Shown: piece by piece, positions 42,161 to 50,808 of the stretch
Layout of the letters: every line of letters begins with the position of its first letter
Numbering within the stretch: position 1 is the stretch's first letter
From: Pontiella desulfatans
GTDB taxonomy: Bacteria > Verrucomicrobiota > Kiritimatiellia > Kiritimatiellales > Pontiellaceae
Length of the DNA: 64,000 bases
Reading direction: 5' to 3'
Assembly: GCF_900890425.1 (NCBI RefSeq)
Contig: NZ_CAAHFG010000003.1
Coordinates: 1-64,000 of the forward strand
Position numbers and translations under genes: made by a program
Notes under the pieces: model-generated
The model's database searches: none
Told to the model about the DNA's origin: nothing
What the model saw: only the letters and a program-made list of their open reading frames with translations

Positions 42161-43252
42161 CATGCCTATCCGATTGACACAGGTTGGTGTTTTTGGCACA
42201 CCCTAACGCATGTCGAATTACCCTCGAACCCTGTTGGAGTTTCAACATCGCTTTCCTGATGAGTCATCCTGCTTGCACCATCTGGAGCATGTCAGGTGGC
42301 CAGCGGGTTTCGAATGCCCGTCCTGTGGAAACGTCGGTGACCCTTGGCGACTTCGAGCCAGACCCCGCGTGCTGGAATGTAGGCAATGCGGGAATCAGGC
42401 CAGCCTCACAGCAGGAACAATTATGCACCGAACACAACTCCCCCTGACGATTTGGTTTTGGGCTGCCTACCTGGTGACGACGCAGACCCCGGGTATGAGT
42501 GCTCTGCAATTCCAGCGGCAGCTCGGTATCAAACGTTACGAAACTGCGTTTCTGATTCTGCACAAGTTGCGCATGGCTATGGTTCGGCCAGAGCGAGACC
42601 GAATTGGTTCCAAGTGGCCCGTTGAGGTGGATGAGACGTTCGTCGGTGGCACAACCCAAGGGGAGGGCCGGGGACGGCATCACAAAACACTTGTTGTTGG
42701 TATGGTGGAAGTTATGCCTCGCAAGAAGGCTCTGGGGCCTGATCCGAACCTGCCATCAGGGCAGCGTCCACAGCATCAGGGAGGACATGGACGGAGTTTT
42801 ATTGCGGGAAGGTTGCGGCTTCAGGTTGTTCCCAACCGAAAGCAGGAAACGCTGGAGCCGATCCTTGTGACCAACGTCCAGAAGAAAGCCGAAGTACGAA
42901 CCGACGGATGGACGGGCTATGACAACTTGCATGGATTGGGGTACAAACACATCGCCGTGCCCATCAGAGGGGATCAGGCCAAAACGGACCAGCATCTTCC
43001 GATGATTCACATTGTATTCGGAAATCTTGATGCCTGGCTTCTGGGAACACACCACGGCGTGAGTTCGGCGCACTTGCAGGGCTATCTCAACGAATTCGTA
43101 TTCCGGTTCAATCGCCGATTCTGGCCCATGGTAGGCTTCGAGAGTGTGCTGAAAATTGCGGTCCAGGTGGAGTCTCCGACTGTGCAAAACTTTTATAAAG
43201 CCGCAAGGGAATCGAAAGATTCGACCTAGCCTGTGTTAATCGGATAGGCAGG
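42161..43252 (+). mobile_element. IS1595-family insertion sequence
   Basis: 1092 bp. Terminal inverted repeats are CATGCCTATCCGATT and CCTGCCTATCCGATT (one mismatch), and GTTCAAAG flanks both sides (42153-42160 and 43253-43260), the 8-bp target duplication typical of the family. It inserted less than 100 bp upstream of the sensor kinase start. Confidence 0.93.
42210..43229 (+). CDS. IS1595-family (ISXO2-like) transposase
   Basis: 339 residues. An N-terminal zinc ribbon (FECPSCGNVGD ... LECRQCGNQ) is followed by the ISXO2-like DDE domain: VEVDETFVGGTTQ carries the first Asp, VRTDGWTGYDNL the second, and the final catalytic residue region is HIVFGNLDAWLLGTHHG-LQGYLNEFVFRFNRR, where the family has an Asn/Glu-type third residue. 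It is full length and intact with both ends present, so the element may be mobile. Confidence 0.93.
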   Translation: MSNYPRTLLEFQHRFPDESSCLHHLEHVRWPAGFECPSCGNVGDPWRLRARPRVLECRQCGNQASLTAGTIMHRTQLPLTIWFWAAYLVTTQTPGMSALQFQRQLGIKRYETAFLILHKLRMAMVRPERDRIGSKWPVEVDETFVGGTTQGEGRGRHHKTLVVGMVEVMPRKKALGPDPNLPSGQRPQHQGGHGRSFIAGRLRLQVVPNRKQETLEPILVTNVQKKAEVRTDGWTGYDNLHGLGYKHIAVPIRGDQAKTDQHLPMIHIVFGNLDAWLLGTHHGVSSAHLQGYLNEFVFRFNRRFWPMVGFESVLKIAVQVESPTVQNFYKAARESKDST

Positions 43253-43344
43253 GTTCAAAGGTATGGTAACCCAAATGTTGTTTGCAGCGAGGGCTAGGTA
43301 AAACGTTCGTGCAATGGTTTGCGTTGCTATGCTATGCGTTTTGT

Positions 43345-46300
43345 ATGACGTGGAAGATTCTAGTTTTAGGCCTATGGTTTCCGTTGTGCTGTTTAGCGGT
43401 TGAGCCTTACACGCCGTCCATTGCCGATCCGCTACTGGAGCCTTGGCGGTGGCGGGAGATGGAGGAACTGGCCGATCTGGACATCCTTTCCATAGACGAG
43501 GCGGCGGATGGCTCGATTTGGTTCGGTTGCATTGGCGGGTTGGCGCGGTATGACGGCCGGCAGATCGAGCGCATTCCTTTTGATGATGGGCTGTTGTCGG
43601 GCATCGCGCATGATCCGAACCGAGCGCCTTGGGGAAAAAGCGTGCTATGCATGCGGGACGGCGGACTGGTTGCTGTGGTCGAGAACGGGCTGGTGCTAAG
43701 GACGGACGGTGCGTGGAAGGTGATTCAGCGGGATGCGGGTCATTCCATTTTCGGCAGCCGGTTGGTGCAGTCCGAGGATGGCGCGGTATGGCTGCTGATG
43801 CCCGGCGCGCTTTGGCGGTTCAGCGAAGATTTAACGAAGCGGCAGGTCGTACTTCGTGCTGAGGGATCGCAAACCCTGGCTTCTTTTTGCCATGACTTGA
43901 GCGGCGATGTGTGGGTGCTACGAACGAAGTCTTCGGAACGCCCGGAGCTGATCCATATTCCGCTTCGGAATGGACGGGTGAGGGAAGAGCAGGATTGGCG
44001 AACCTATCGGTTGGATATGAAGAAAATCTCAAGTGAACCACGTATCTGCGCCGATATGTCCGGGAAGATCTGGTGTGTCGATAGCCGGCTGGATGGGGTC
44101 TTTCTGTTTGACCCCTCCACGGGATCGGGGGAAATGACGAACCTGTCCGACTTCGGGTATAATTTTGTAATGAGGGATCGGAGCGGGGGTATCTGGGCGG
44201 CGGGCGCGGGGACGCTCAAGGCGCTGCATCGTCCTGGAGATCCGATGTATTCCGCAACTCAACTTGGGCTTCCCAATATTTTCCTGTCGCTATTCGAGAC
44301 CGCGAATGGAAAGGCGTGGGTACTTGAACGTGGGGGGAACGTGCATACGCTGGATATGGGGAGGGACCAGTGGCTGACCTACGAGGGATTGCATTTCGAG
44401 TGCGAAACGGACGACGGTCGGCAATGGTATTTAACGAAGAATCATCATGTGGTGTCGTATGATCCGGCCTCCGATCGTTGGCTCGAATATAATATACAGG
44501 ATGGACTGATCGATTTCCCGCGTTCATTGCACGCATCCAGCCACGGTTTGGTCTGGGCGGTCGGCAACCACAATCAGCGCGCGGCCTTTAGCGTCTATAA
44601 TGGATCGGGCTGGACTCGGCACGAATTGCGTGATTTCGCAAAGCTGATCTGGGCGGGTGGCGCATTCGAGGCCAAAGACGGTACGGTTTGGCTCGGATGC
44701 ATGGGCGACAAAATTAATGCACCGGGGGCAGGCGGCGCACTTCAATACGAGGTGCTCGACGGCGGAGCCGTCCAGCTTTTGGAACGGTATGCCCCCCCTC
44801 AATTCCCTTACGCCATCCACCGGTTCGCCCAAACGGATGACGGCCTTCTATGGATCGGATCGCCAACCATCTATACGTTTGACATCGCGACTGGGGAAAG
44901 ACGGATCGTCTCAGAGCTTCCCGGCATGTTCACCCATGACCTTGTGGTGGATGGAGCACGAAGCCTATGGGCGGCCAACGGATTGTCCGGTGTCTACCGC
45001 AAGGAAAGGGATGGATGGCGGAATTTTTCCGCAGAGGAGGGGTTGGCGGGAAGGCTGGTTGTGGATCTGCTGCCGATGCACGATGGAACGTTGCTCGCCG
45101 CGTCCGATGGCGGTATCAGCCGGTTCGACGGAAGGAGCTGGGCGGGGGCGGTGTTTTCGGCCGACTTCGGTATGTCGAACCGGGGAGGAAGCATGCGCGA
45201 ATCGAACGATGGCGCCATGTGGTTTAATTTCAACAAAAAGGATATACGGTCGCTGCGGATGAACGTCAATCTGGCAGGGAAGGATCCATTCCGTACGGTT
45301 CGTTACAGGCCTGACCAACTCGCACCGGACACTTTCATTGTCGACCATCTAGATCGAATCGACTCCGCCGGGAACCTCCATGTTTCCTGGTCAGGGAAAG
45401 ATGCGTGGCTGAATACGCCTTCGGAGAAGTTGCAGTTTTCATGGCGGCTGAACGGGGGAGAATGGTCGTCGTTCTCCGGTGAAGCCGACCATTCGTTTGT
45501 CGGGTTGGGGCGCGGAAGGCATACCTTGGAAGTCCGCGCCCGGGATCGTGATTTCAATATAGACCCGACCCCGGCGCTGAGTCGGTTCACGGTGGTTCCG
45601 GCGGTGTGGCAACGCCCTTGGTTCATTGCCATGGTGCTGCTGATAGGTGGCGGGACGGTGGCGTTCATCTGGATGCTGATTTATTTCCACGAGAAACGGT
45701 TGAAGGATCGTGCGTTGCATCTGGAGGAAATCGATCAGATGAAAACCGGGTTCTTCACCAATATTTCGCACGAGCTGAACACGCCTCTCGGATTGATCAA
45801 GGAACCGCTGGGGCGGCTGCTGAAAAAAGAGACCGATCCGCGCAAGGAAACGCTGCTCGATATGGCGATGCGCAACGCCGACCGCATTGAAAACCTGGTT
45901 TCGCAGATCCTGGATTTCCGCAAGCTCGAACGGGGAATAATCCATATTGAGGTTGTGGAAGGGGACGCGGCCGGGCATGTGCGGGAGAGCATCGAACTCC
46001 TGCAGCCACTCGCAAAAAGGAACCAGATTTCCTGCAGGATTGTTTGCGAGAACGCCAGCCAAGGATGGTTCGATCCGGATAAGCTCAGGAAGATGGCCTC
46101 CAATCTGGTGGGCAACGCCCTCAAGTATACTCCGGCGGGCGGAAACGTTGTGGTGGAACTGAAAACGATTGAGGATGCCGACCGTGGACGTATGCTTTCC
46201 CTGATCGTCGAGGACACGGGCCCCGGTGTCGATCCCGAGCACTTGTCACGCATCTTTGACCGCTTTTACCGCATTCCTGAAAAGTCGATCGTGGACGGTT

Positions 46301-46467
46301 CTGGAATCGGCCTGAACCTCACCAAGGAGCTGGTCGATCTGTGGGGCGGGGAGATTCATGCCGAGAGCCCCATCCATTCGTCACCGGATGGTCCCGGAAC
46401 CCGCTTTACGGTGCTGCTGCCCATGGAACTGCCTCATATTTCCAATCTCGGAGAGCAACATGAGTGA
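43345..46467 (+). CDS. Reg_prop/Y_Y_Y sensor histidine kinase
   Basis: 1040 residues from the ATG at 43345, giving a signal-anchor start (ILVLGLWFPLCCLAV). Residues ~25-650 are a beta-propeller of two-component-regulator-propeller repeats ('DGSIWFGCIGGLARYDG', 'DGTVWLGCMGD', 'DGLLWIGSPTIY'), then a Y_Y_Y domain (HTLEVRARDRDFNID), one membrane segment (PWFIAMVLLIGGGTVAFIWM), HisKA with SHELNTPL (His near 809) and HATPase (NLVGNALKYTP, VEDTGPGVD, GSGIGLNLT). This is the sensor part of an HTCS-type system, but its regulator is a separate protein. It would sense a glycan fragment in the periplasm. The gene overlaps the next by 8 bp. Confidence 0.93.
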   Translation: MTWKILVLGLWFPLCCLAVEPYTPSIADPLLEPWRWREMEELADLDILSIDEAADGSIWFGCIGGLARYDGRQIERIPFDDGLLSGIAHDPNRAPWGKSVLCMRDGGLVAVVENGLVLRTDGAWKVIQRDAGHSIFGSRLVQSEDGAVWLLMPGALWRFSEDLTKRQVVLRAEGSQTLASFCHDLSGDVWVLRTKSSERPELIHIPLRNGRVREEQDWRTYRLDMKKISSEPRICADMSGKIWCVDSRLDGVFLFDPSTGSGEMTNLSDFGYNFVMRDRSGGIWAAGAGTLKALHRPGDPMYSATQLGLPNIFLSLFETANGKAWVLERGGNVHTLDMGRDQWLTYEGLHFECETDDGRQWYLTKNHHVVSYDPASDRWLEYNIQDGLIDFPRSLHASSHGLVWAVGNHNQRAAFSVYNGSGWTRHELRDFAKLIWAGGAFEAKDGTVWLGCMGDKINAPGAGGALQYEVLDGGAVQLLERYAPPQFPYAIHRFAQTDDGLLWIGSPTIYTFDIATGERRIVSELPGMFTHDLVVDGARSLWAANGLSGVYRKERDGWRNFSAEEGLAGRLVVDLLPMHDGTLLAASDGGISRFDGRSWAGAVFSADFGMSNRGGSMRESNDGAMWFNFNKKDIRSLRMNVNLAGKDPFRTVRYRPDQLAPDTFIVDHLDRIDSAGNLHVSWSGKDAWLNTPSEKLQFSWRLNGGEWSSFSGEADHSFVGLGRGRHTLEVRARDRDFNIDPTPALSRFTVVPAVWQRPWFIAMVLLIGGGTVAFIWMLIYFHEKRLKDRALHLEEIDQMKTGFFTNISHELNTPLGLIKEPLGRLLKKETDPRKETLLDMAMRNADRIENLVSQILDFRKLERGIIHIEVVEGDAAGHVRESIELLQPLAKRNQISCRIVCENASQGWFDPDKLRKMASNLVGNALKYTPAGGNVVVELKTIEDADRGRMLSLIVEDTGPGVDPEHLSRIFDRFYRIPEKSIVDGSGIGLNLTKELVDLWGGEIHAESPIHSSPDGPGTRFTVLLPMELPHISNLGEQHE

Positions 46468-47293
46468 ACGAAATGATGAATCGAACAGCGGGTTCGATCA
46501 TTCGGAAGAACTTCCGGTCATCCTGTTGGTTGAGGATGAAGCGGACTACCGTCTTCTGGTCGCTTCCGATCTAGAGGAAGACTATCAGGTGGTGGAGGCG
46601 TCGAATGGTAAGGAGGGGCTGGAAAAAGCCCTGGAGGCCATACCCGACCTGGTCGTGACCGATCTCATGATGCCGGTCATGGATGGGATTGAACTCTGCC
46701 GTCGCTTGAAGTCCGGGGTGGAAACCGCCCATATCCCGGTGGTGATGCTGACGGCCAAGACGGCGGTGGAGAGTCAGGTAGAGGGCTTGCAGACGGGCGC
46801 CGACGACTATGTGACCAAACCGTTCAATATGCTGCTGCTCCGGGCGCGCATAAACAACCTGCTGGAGACGCGCCGCCTTTTGCGCAGGCATTTCGCCCAC
46901 GAGTTTGCGCATTCCACAGGGGAAGATCCAATCTCGGAAATGCTGGAGATTCCGGAACTTCGCAGCGGCTTGGACCGCGCGTTTTGGGAAAACCTGTGCC
47001 GTATCCTTAAGGCCAGTTGTGCCGATCCCGGTTTTAATACGGATTCGTTGGCTTCCGAACTCAACATGAGCCAGCGGTCGATGCAGCGCAAAATCAAGGC
47101 TTTGGTGGATCTGACGCCCGTTCAGATGATTGCGGAATACCGCCTAAAAAAGGCGGAGACCTTGTTGAAGGATCCCCAGATGCATGTGACCGATATCGCT
47201 TTCGATGTGGGGTTCAGCGACCTCAGCAATTTCTATCGAATCTTCAAGAAAAAGCACGGCATGACCCCCTCCCAGTACCGCGACGCTAAATAG
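46460..47293 (+). CDS. Response regulator, REC plus AraC-type DNA-binding domain (copy 1)
   Basis: 277 residues from the ATG at 46460, inside the kinase's last codons, so translationally coupled. The receiver domain (VILLVEDEADYRLL, phospho-acceptor Asp 68 in VVTDLMMPVMDG, and the conserved Thr/Lys in VVMLTAKT and YVTKPFN) is followed by a linker and an AraC HTH pair: DSLASELNMSQRSMQRKIK and VTDIAFDVGFSDLSNFYRIF. It is the probable direct partner of the kinase. Its AraC domain is expected to bind two direct half-sites about 21 bp apart, which matches the motif repeated five times downstream. Confidence 0.94.
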   Translation: MSERNDESNSGFDHSEELPVILLVEDEADYRLLVASDLEEDYQVVEASNGKEGLEKALEAIPDLVVTDLMMPVMDGIELCRRLKSGVETAHIPVVMLTAKTAVESQVEGLQTGADDYVTKPFNMLLLRARINNLLETRRLLRRHFAHEFAHSTGEDPISEMLEIPELRSGLDRAFWENLCRILKASCADPGFNTDSLASELNMSQRSMQRKIKALVDLTPVQMIAEYRLKKAETLLKDPQMHVTDIAFDVGFSDLSNFYRIFKKKHGMTPSQYRDAK

Positions 47294-47344
47294 GCTGGCG
47301 TCCCGTTCATTCCTTGAACCCTGTTGCGATCCGCCAATTCTGTT

Positions 47345-47409
47345 TGGCGGAAATCACCACTGTTTTGGCGGAAAAACCCAAGCCAGGATTTCCCATGGTA
47401 TGGGAAAAC
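47345..47409 (+). promoter_or_regulatory. Tandem TGGCGGAAA promoter motif, copy 1
   Basis: TGGCGGAAA at 47345 and 47366 (21 bp apart), the intervening bases including CCAC, then CCAAGCC, and TATGGGAAAAC at 47399. The second repeat is 150 bp before the start of the second response regulator. A unique feature of this copy is CCGCCAA just upstream (47334), which makes an inverted repeat with the first half-site. Confidence 0.8.
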
Positions 47410-47515
47410 ATTTGTCGACAGGGCTTCGTAGCCGGGGACTCCCATATTCCTGAAAAAGCGTTATGAAAAACAAGAAGACCTGCTGCTGGACGTGGATGAA
47501 TGCGTGGAAATAACC

Positions 47516-48352
47516 ATGAATAAACGAAAGGATGAATCGAACATGCGCCCCGATCATTCGGAAGATGTTCCGGTCATCCTGTTGGTTGAGGATGAAGCCG
47601 ACTACCGCCTGCTGATCGCTTCCGACCTCGAAGAGGACTACCAGTTAGTGGAGGCCGCGAATGGGAAGGAGGGGCTGGAAAAAGCCCTGGAGACCATACC
47701 CGACTTGGTCGTGACCGATCTCATGATGCCGGTCATGGACGGGATTGAGCTCTGCCGTCGCTTGAAGGCCGGGGTGGAAACCGCCCATATCCCGGTGGTG
47801 ATGCTGACGGCCAAGACGGCGGTGGAGAGCCAGGTGGAGGGCTTGCAGACGGGAGCCGACGACTATGTGACCAAGCCGTTCAATATGCTGCTGCTCCGGA
47901 CGCGCATCAGCAACCTGCTGGAGACGCGCCGGCTTTTGCGTAGGCATGTCGCCCGCGAGTTCGCATGGTCTACAGAGGACGATCCCGGCTCCAATACGCT
48001 GGATATGCCGGAACTGCACAGCGACTTGGATCGTGCGTTTTGGGAAAACCTGACCCGCAAACTCAAGGCCAATTACGCCGATCCCGGGTTTAATCCGGAT
48101 TCGTTGGCTTCCGAACTCAACATGAGCCCGCGGTCGCTGCAGCGCAAAATCAAGGCCTTGGTGGATCTGACGCCCGTTCAGTTGATTGCGGAATACCGCC
48201 TGAAAAAGGCGGAGACCTTTTTGAAAGATCCCGAGGTGCATGTGACCGATGTTGCTTTCGAAGTGGGGTTTGGCGATCTCAGCCATTTCTATCGAATCTT
48301 CAAGAAAAAGCACGGCATGAATCCCTCCGGGTATCGCGGGGAAAAGGTGTAG
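47516..48352 (+). CDS. Response regulator, REC plus AraC-type DNA-binding domain (copy 2)
   Basis: 278 residues. The ATG at 47516 is chosen because NKRKDESN then aligns with SERNDESN of copy 1; an ATG at 47492 adds 8 residues. Nearly the same protein as copy 1 (receiver domain differing at few positions, Asp 68 conserved; AraC domain DSLASELNMSPRSLQRKIK and VTDVAFEVGFGDLSHFYRIF). The differences lie mainly in the linker. It has its own promoter-like motif, so it may be autoregulated while copy 1 is coupled to the kinase. This is a tandem gene duplication; no second kinase is present. Confidence 0.94.
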   Translation: MNKRKDESNMRPDHSEDVPVILLVEDEADYRLLIASDLEEDYQLVEAANGKEGLEKALETIPDLVVTDLMMPVMDGIELCRRLKAGVETAHIPVVMLTAKTAVESQVEGLQTGADDYVTKPFNMLLLRTRISNLLETRRLLRRHVAREFAWSTEDDPGSNTLDMPELHSDLDRAFWENLTRKLKANYADPGFNPDSLASELNMSPRSLQRKIKALVDLTPVQLIAEYRLKKAETFLKDPEVHVTDVAFEVGFGDLSHFYRIFKKKHGMNPSGYRGEKV

Positions 48353-48389
48353 ATGCAAAAAAACGCTTATTTCAGGAGTATCTGCTGTT

Positions 48390-48453
48390 TGGCGGAAATC
48401 GCCACTATTTTGGCGGAAAAAACCAAGCCAGATCTTCCTTGATATGGGAAAAC
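48390..48453 (+). promoter_or_regulatory. Tandem TGGCGGAAA promoter motif, copy 2
   Basis: TGGCGGAAA at 48390 and 48411, CCACT between, CCAAGCC after the second, and TATGGGAAAAC at 48443. The second half-site is 152 bp before the gene at 48563. Confidence 0.85.
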
Positions 48454-48562
48454 GTTTCATCCTTTTGGAAAGGGATGTGCGTTCGCGCAGGTTTCTGATT
48501 GGGTGCCGGAAATGGATTCTCGGGGAGTTCATTCGGCTGAAAAAATGAACAGGAGGAAGATG

Positions 48563-50710
48563 ATGAAAATGAGAGGCATAGCATTATTCGCAGTCCTATT
48601 GGGCATGGCGCTCGGGACGCAGGCAGCCCCACCGATCGGCGAGACCATCTGGCTGAAAAACATCAACACAAGTTCATACGTGGTGATAGGCGACGACGAG
48701 GGTACGGCTATACTGGTCGCCAAGGATTCCTCTAATATTGTCAGTGCACTGAGCTTCGTGGTGGAGGATGCCGGGTCAGGCAACGTCCTTCTCAAGGTGG
48801 AGAGCACCGGCAATTACGTGCTGGCGTCTGACGATAGAAAAACCACGCTGGTGCCTAGCGGAACCGATACCAACAATACAATGACGCATTTTACATGGGT
48901 GGAAGATGCCGGAACTATTTCCTTGATCAGCGTTGGGGATGCAGACGGGAAGCCGATCGTGGGTCTGACCGGCGCTGCTGAAAAATTAGCGGCCAATTTA
49001 GCTGCGGCCGATGAAACGTCTGCGTTTACATACGGTGTTGTGGCTGACGGACTTCAGCCTCCTCTGGGGCTGGGCGCTGTAGCCACCGCTTCGCAGGTTA
49101 GACTGGATTGGAACGAGGATCTCTCGGGAGAGCTCGACTTCTACACTGTATACCGCTCGACCAGCACGCCGGTGACCCCCAGCGATACGGTGGTCGGCAG
49201 TCCGACCACCAATACGCTTACGGACCTGACCGTGGTCAATGGCACCACCTACTACTATGCCGTTTCGGCAACCGATACCAGTTCGGTTGAAACAGATTTG
49301 AGCGACGAGGTGTCGGCCACGCCGCCGACCGGAACCGCAGTGCCGCAAAACCCCAGTGCGTTGGGTGTTCCTGCGGGCGTTTTGCTGGACTGGGCTGACG
49401 ACCAGACCGGCCATCTGGACACCTATACCGTCTATCGTTCGACCAGTCCCGGTGTGACGACCGGCAGTCCGGTACTCACCAATGTGGCCACAAGTGTCTT
49501 CGTCGATACAGATGTAGTTGTCGGAACCCCCTATTATTATGCAGTGACGGCTTTTGGGACCACCAGCGTGCCGCAGGAGAGCGCCTTGAGCACCGAAGTT
49601 TCCGCAACCCCCTTGGCGGCCATAACCAGCACAGTACTGTACCAGCATATCGATGCCTCCGTGGCCGACAGCGTACAGACCAATAGCGGGGGTGTGGTAG
49701 CAACTGTGGTCGACCAATCGACGTTCGGCAACGATGCCGTGGATGGCGATGGCAGATCCGTTCTGTGGCCCAGCACCAACCTGTTCGCTTCCGGGCTTGC
49801 CGGATTCGACATGGGCGATGACTATCGAACACTCGACCTGTTCGACGCCAGCGGGCAGACAAACTTTCTTGATTTCACGAGCGCGGCCTCGGGCAGCGAT
49901 GGGTTCGCCATCCTGGTGGCATTCAAGACGCGTGATTTGGGTCTAAAAATCAATCCGGTGATCAGTGGTGGGCCTCTCACGATGCAGTACTTCAATACGG
50001 GCGAAATGAAGGTCTTGCTGGGTTCGGCCGAAATTACGCAACCCGGGCTGTTCGTGGAGGCGGGAGACACCATCGTCTATGCGTTGAACTATAATGCATT
50101 GACCGGAGAAACGACCTTCTGGGATTCCAAGAATGATCTTGAAAGTTCGACCACAGCGGATGTCTATGGCAATTTTGCAGGCTCCGGTCCGATGCGGTTG
50201 GCTGGAACCTTAAACGACAGCCGGATTTTTGACGGACTCATCGGTGAGGTGAAAATCTTCAGTACCAAGCTTCCCATTGATGAATTCCTGGCGGAACGCA
50301 ATGCACTGGTACAGAAATGGGCCGTAGCGGATTCCTCCGGCTTCGATGTGTGGGCCGGCAACTGGGGGGTCGACCTTGGATCGGCAACCGACGACTGGGA
50401 CAACGACGGCATCAATAATCTGGCCGAATATGCCTTTGCGGGTAATCCGACCAACGGTTCCGACGACACCTATACCGATCTGATCACTGACGGTGGATTG
50501 GTATACATCCACCCGCAGCCCAAGGACGACACCGAGCTGAACTATGAAGTTCAGACCCGGGATGCCCTGCAGTACGGCTCCTGGACGAATGAAGGCTACA
50601 CCTCGGTGAGCGGTACCTACGTGCCGGCGGAAGGGGACTACAACTATGTTTCCAACTCCGTTCCAACCACGGCTCCGGTGAAGATGATCCGCGCCAGCGC
50701 GGAATATTAA
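48563..50710 (+). CDS. Secreted multimodular protein: beta-trefoil-like, FN3 and LamG-like domains
   Basis: 715 residues from the ATG at 48563 (AGGAGG 6 bases upstream; the ATG at 48560 is an alternative). After the signal peptide (IALFAVLLGMALGTQA) comes a ~140-residue domain (APPIGETIWLKNINTSSYVV onward) shared with the sulfatase at 50809. Two fibronectin-III domains (e.g. LDWNEDLSGELDFYTVYRST) and a LamG-like sandwich follow. The end holds WDNDGINNLAEYAFAGNPTN and a small terminal sandwich. There is no catalytic signature. It is probably a secreted or surface glycan-binding protein, and is the first gene after copy 2 of the promoter motif. Confidence 0.8.
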   Translation: MKMRGIALFAVLLGMALGTQAAPPIGETIWLKNINTSSYVVIGDDEGTAILVAKDSSNIVSALSFVVEDAGSGNVLLKVESTGNYVLASDDRKTTLVPSGTDTNNTMTHFTWVEDAGTISLISVGDADGKPIVGLTGAAEKLAANLAAADETSAFTYGVVADGLQPPLGLGAVATASQVRLDWNEDLSGELDFYTVYRSTSTPVTPSDTVVGSPTTNTLTDLTVVNGTTYYYAVSATDTSSVETDLSDEVSATPPTGTAVPQNPSALGVPAGVLLDWADDQTGHLDTYTVYRSTSPGVTTGSPVLTNVATSVFVDTDVVVGTPYYYAVTAFGTTSVPQESALSTEVSATPLAAITSTVLYQHIDASVADSVQTNSGGVVATVVDQSTFGNDAVDGDGRSVLWPSTNLFASGLAGFDMGDDYRTLDLFDASGQTNFLDFTSAASGSDGFAILVAFKTRDLGLKINPVISGGPLTMQYFNTGEMKVLLGSAEITQPGLFVEAGDTIVYALNYNALTGETTFWDSKNDLESSTTADVYGNFAGSGPMRLAGTLNDSRIFDGLIGEVKIFSTKLPIDEFLAERNALVQKWAVADSSGFDVWAGNWGVDLGSATDDWDNDGINNLAEYAFAGNPTNGSDDTYTDLITDGGLVYIHPQPKDDTELNYEVQTRDALQYGSWTNEGYTSVSGTYVPAEGDYNYVSNSVPTTAPVKMIRASAEY

Positions 50711-50730
50711 CCAATCCGGACTGACCATAT

Positions 50731-50772
50731 TGCCGGGGATTGACTTGAAATGTCTTTCCCCGGCATTTTTTT
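50731..50772 (+). terminator. Rho-independent terminator
   Basis: TGCCGGGGA and TCCCCGGCA with a 17-base loop, then a run of seven T, between the LamG-like gene and the sulfatase at 50809. Incomplete termination would allow the promoter at 48390 to feed the sulfatase, which has no motif of its own. Confidence 0.9.
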
Positions 50773-50808
50773 ACAACCAAAGGCCACCCTCAAATGGAGA
50801 ACAGCAGA

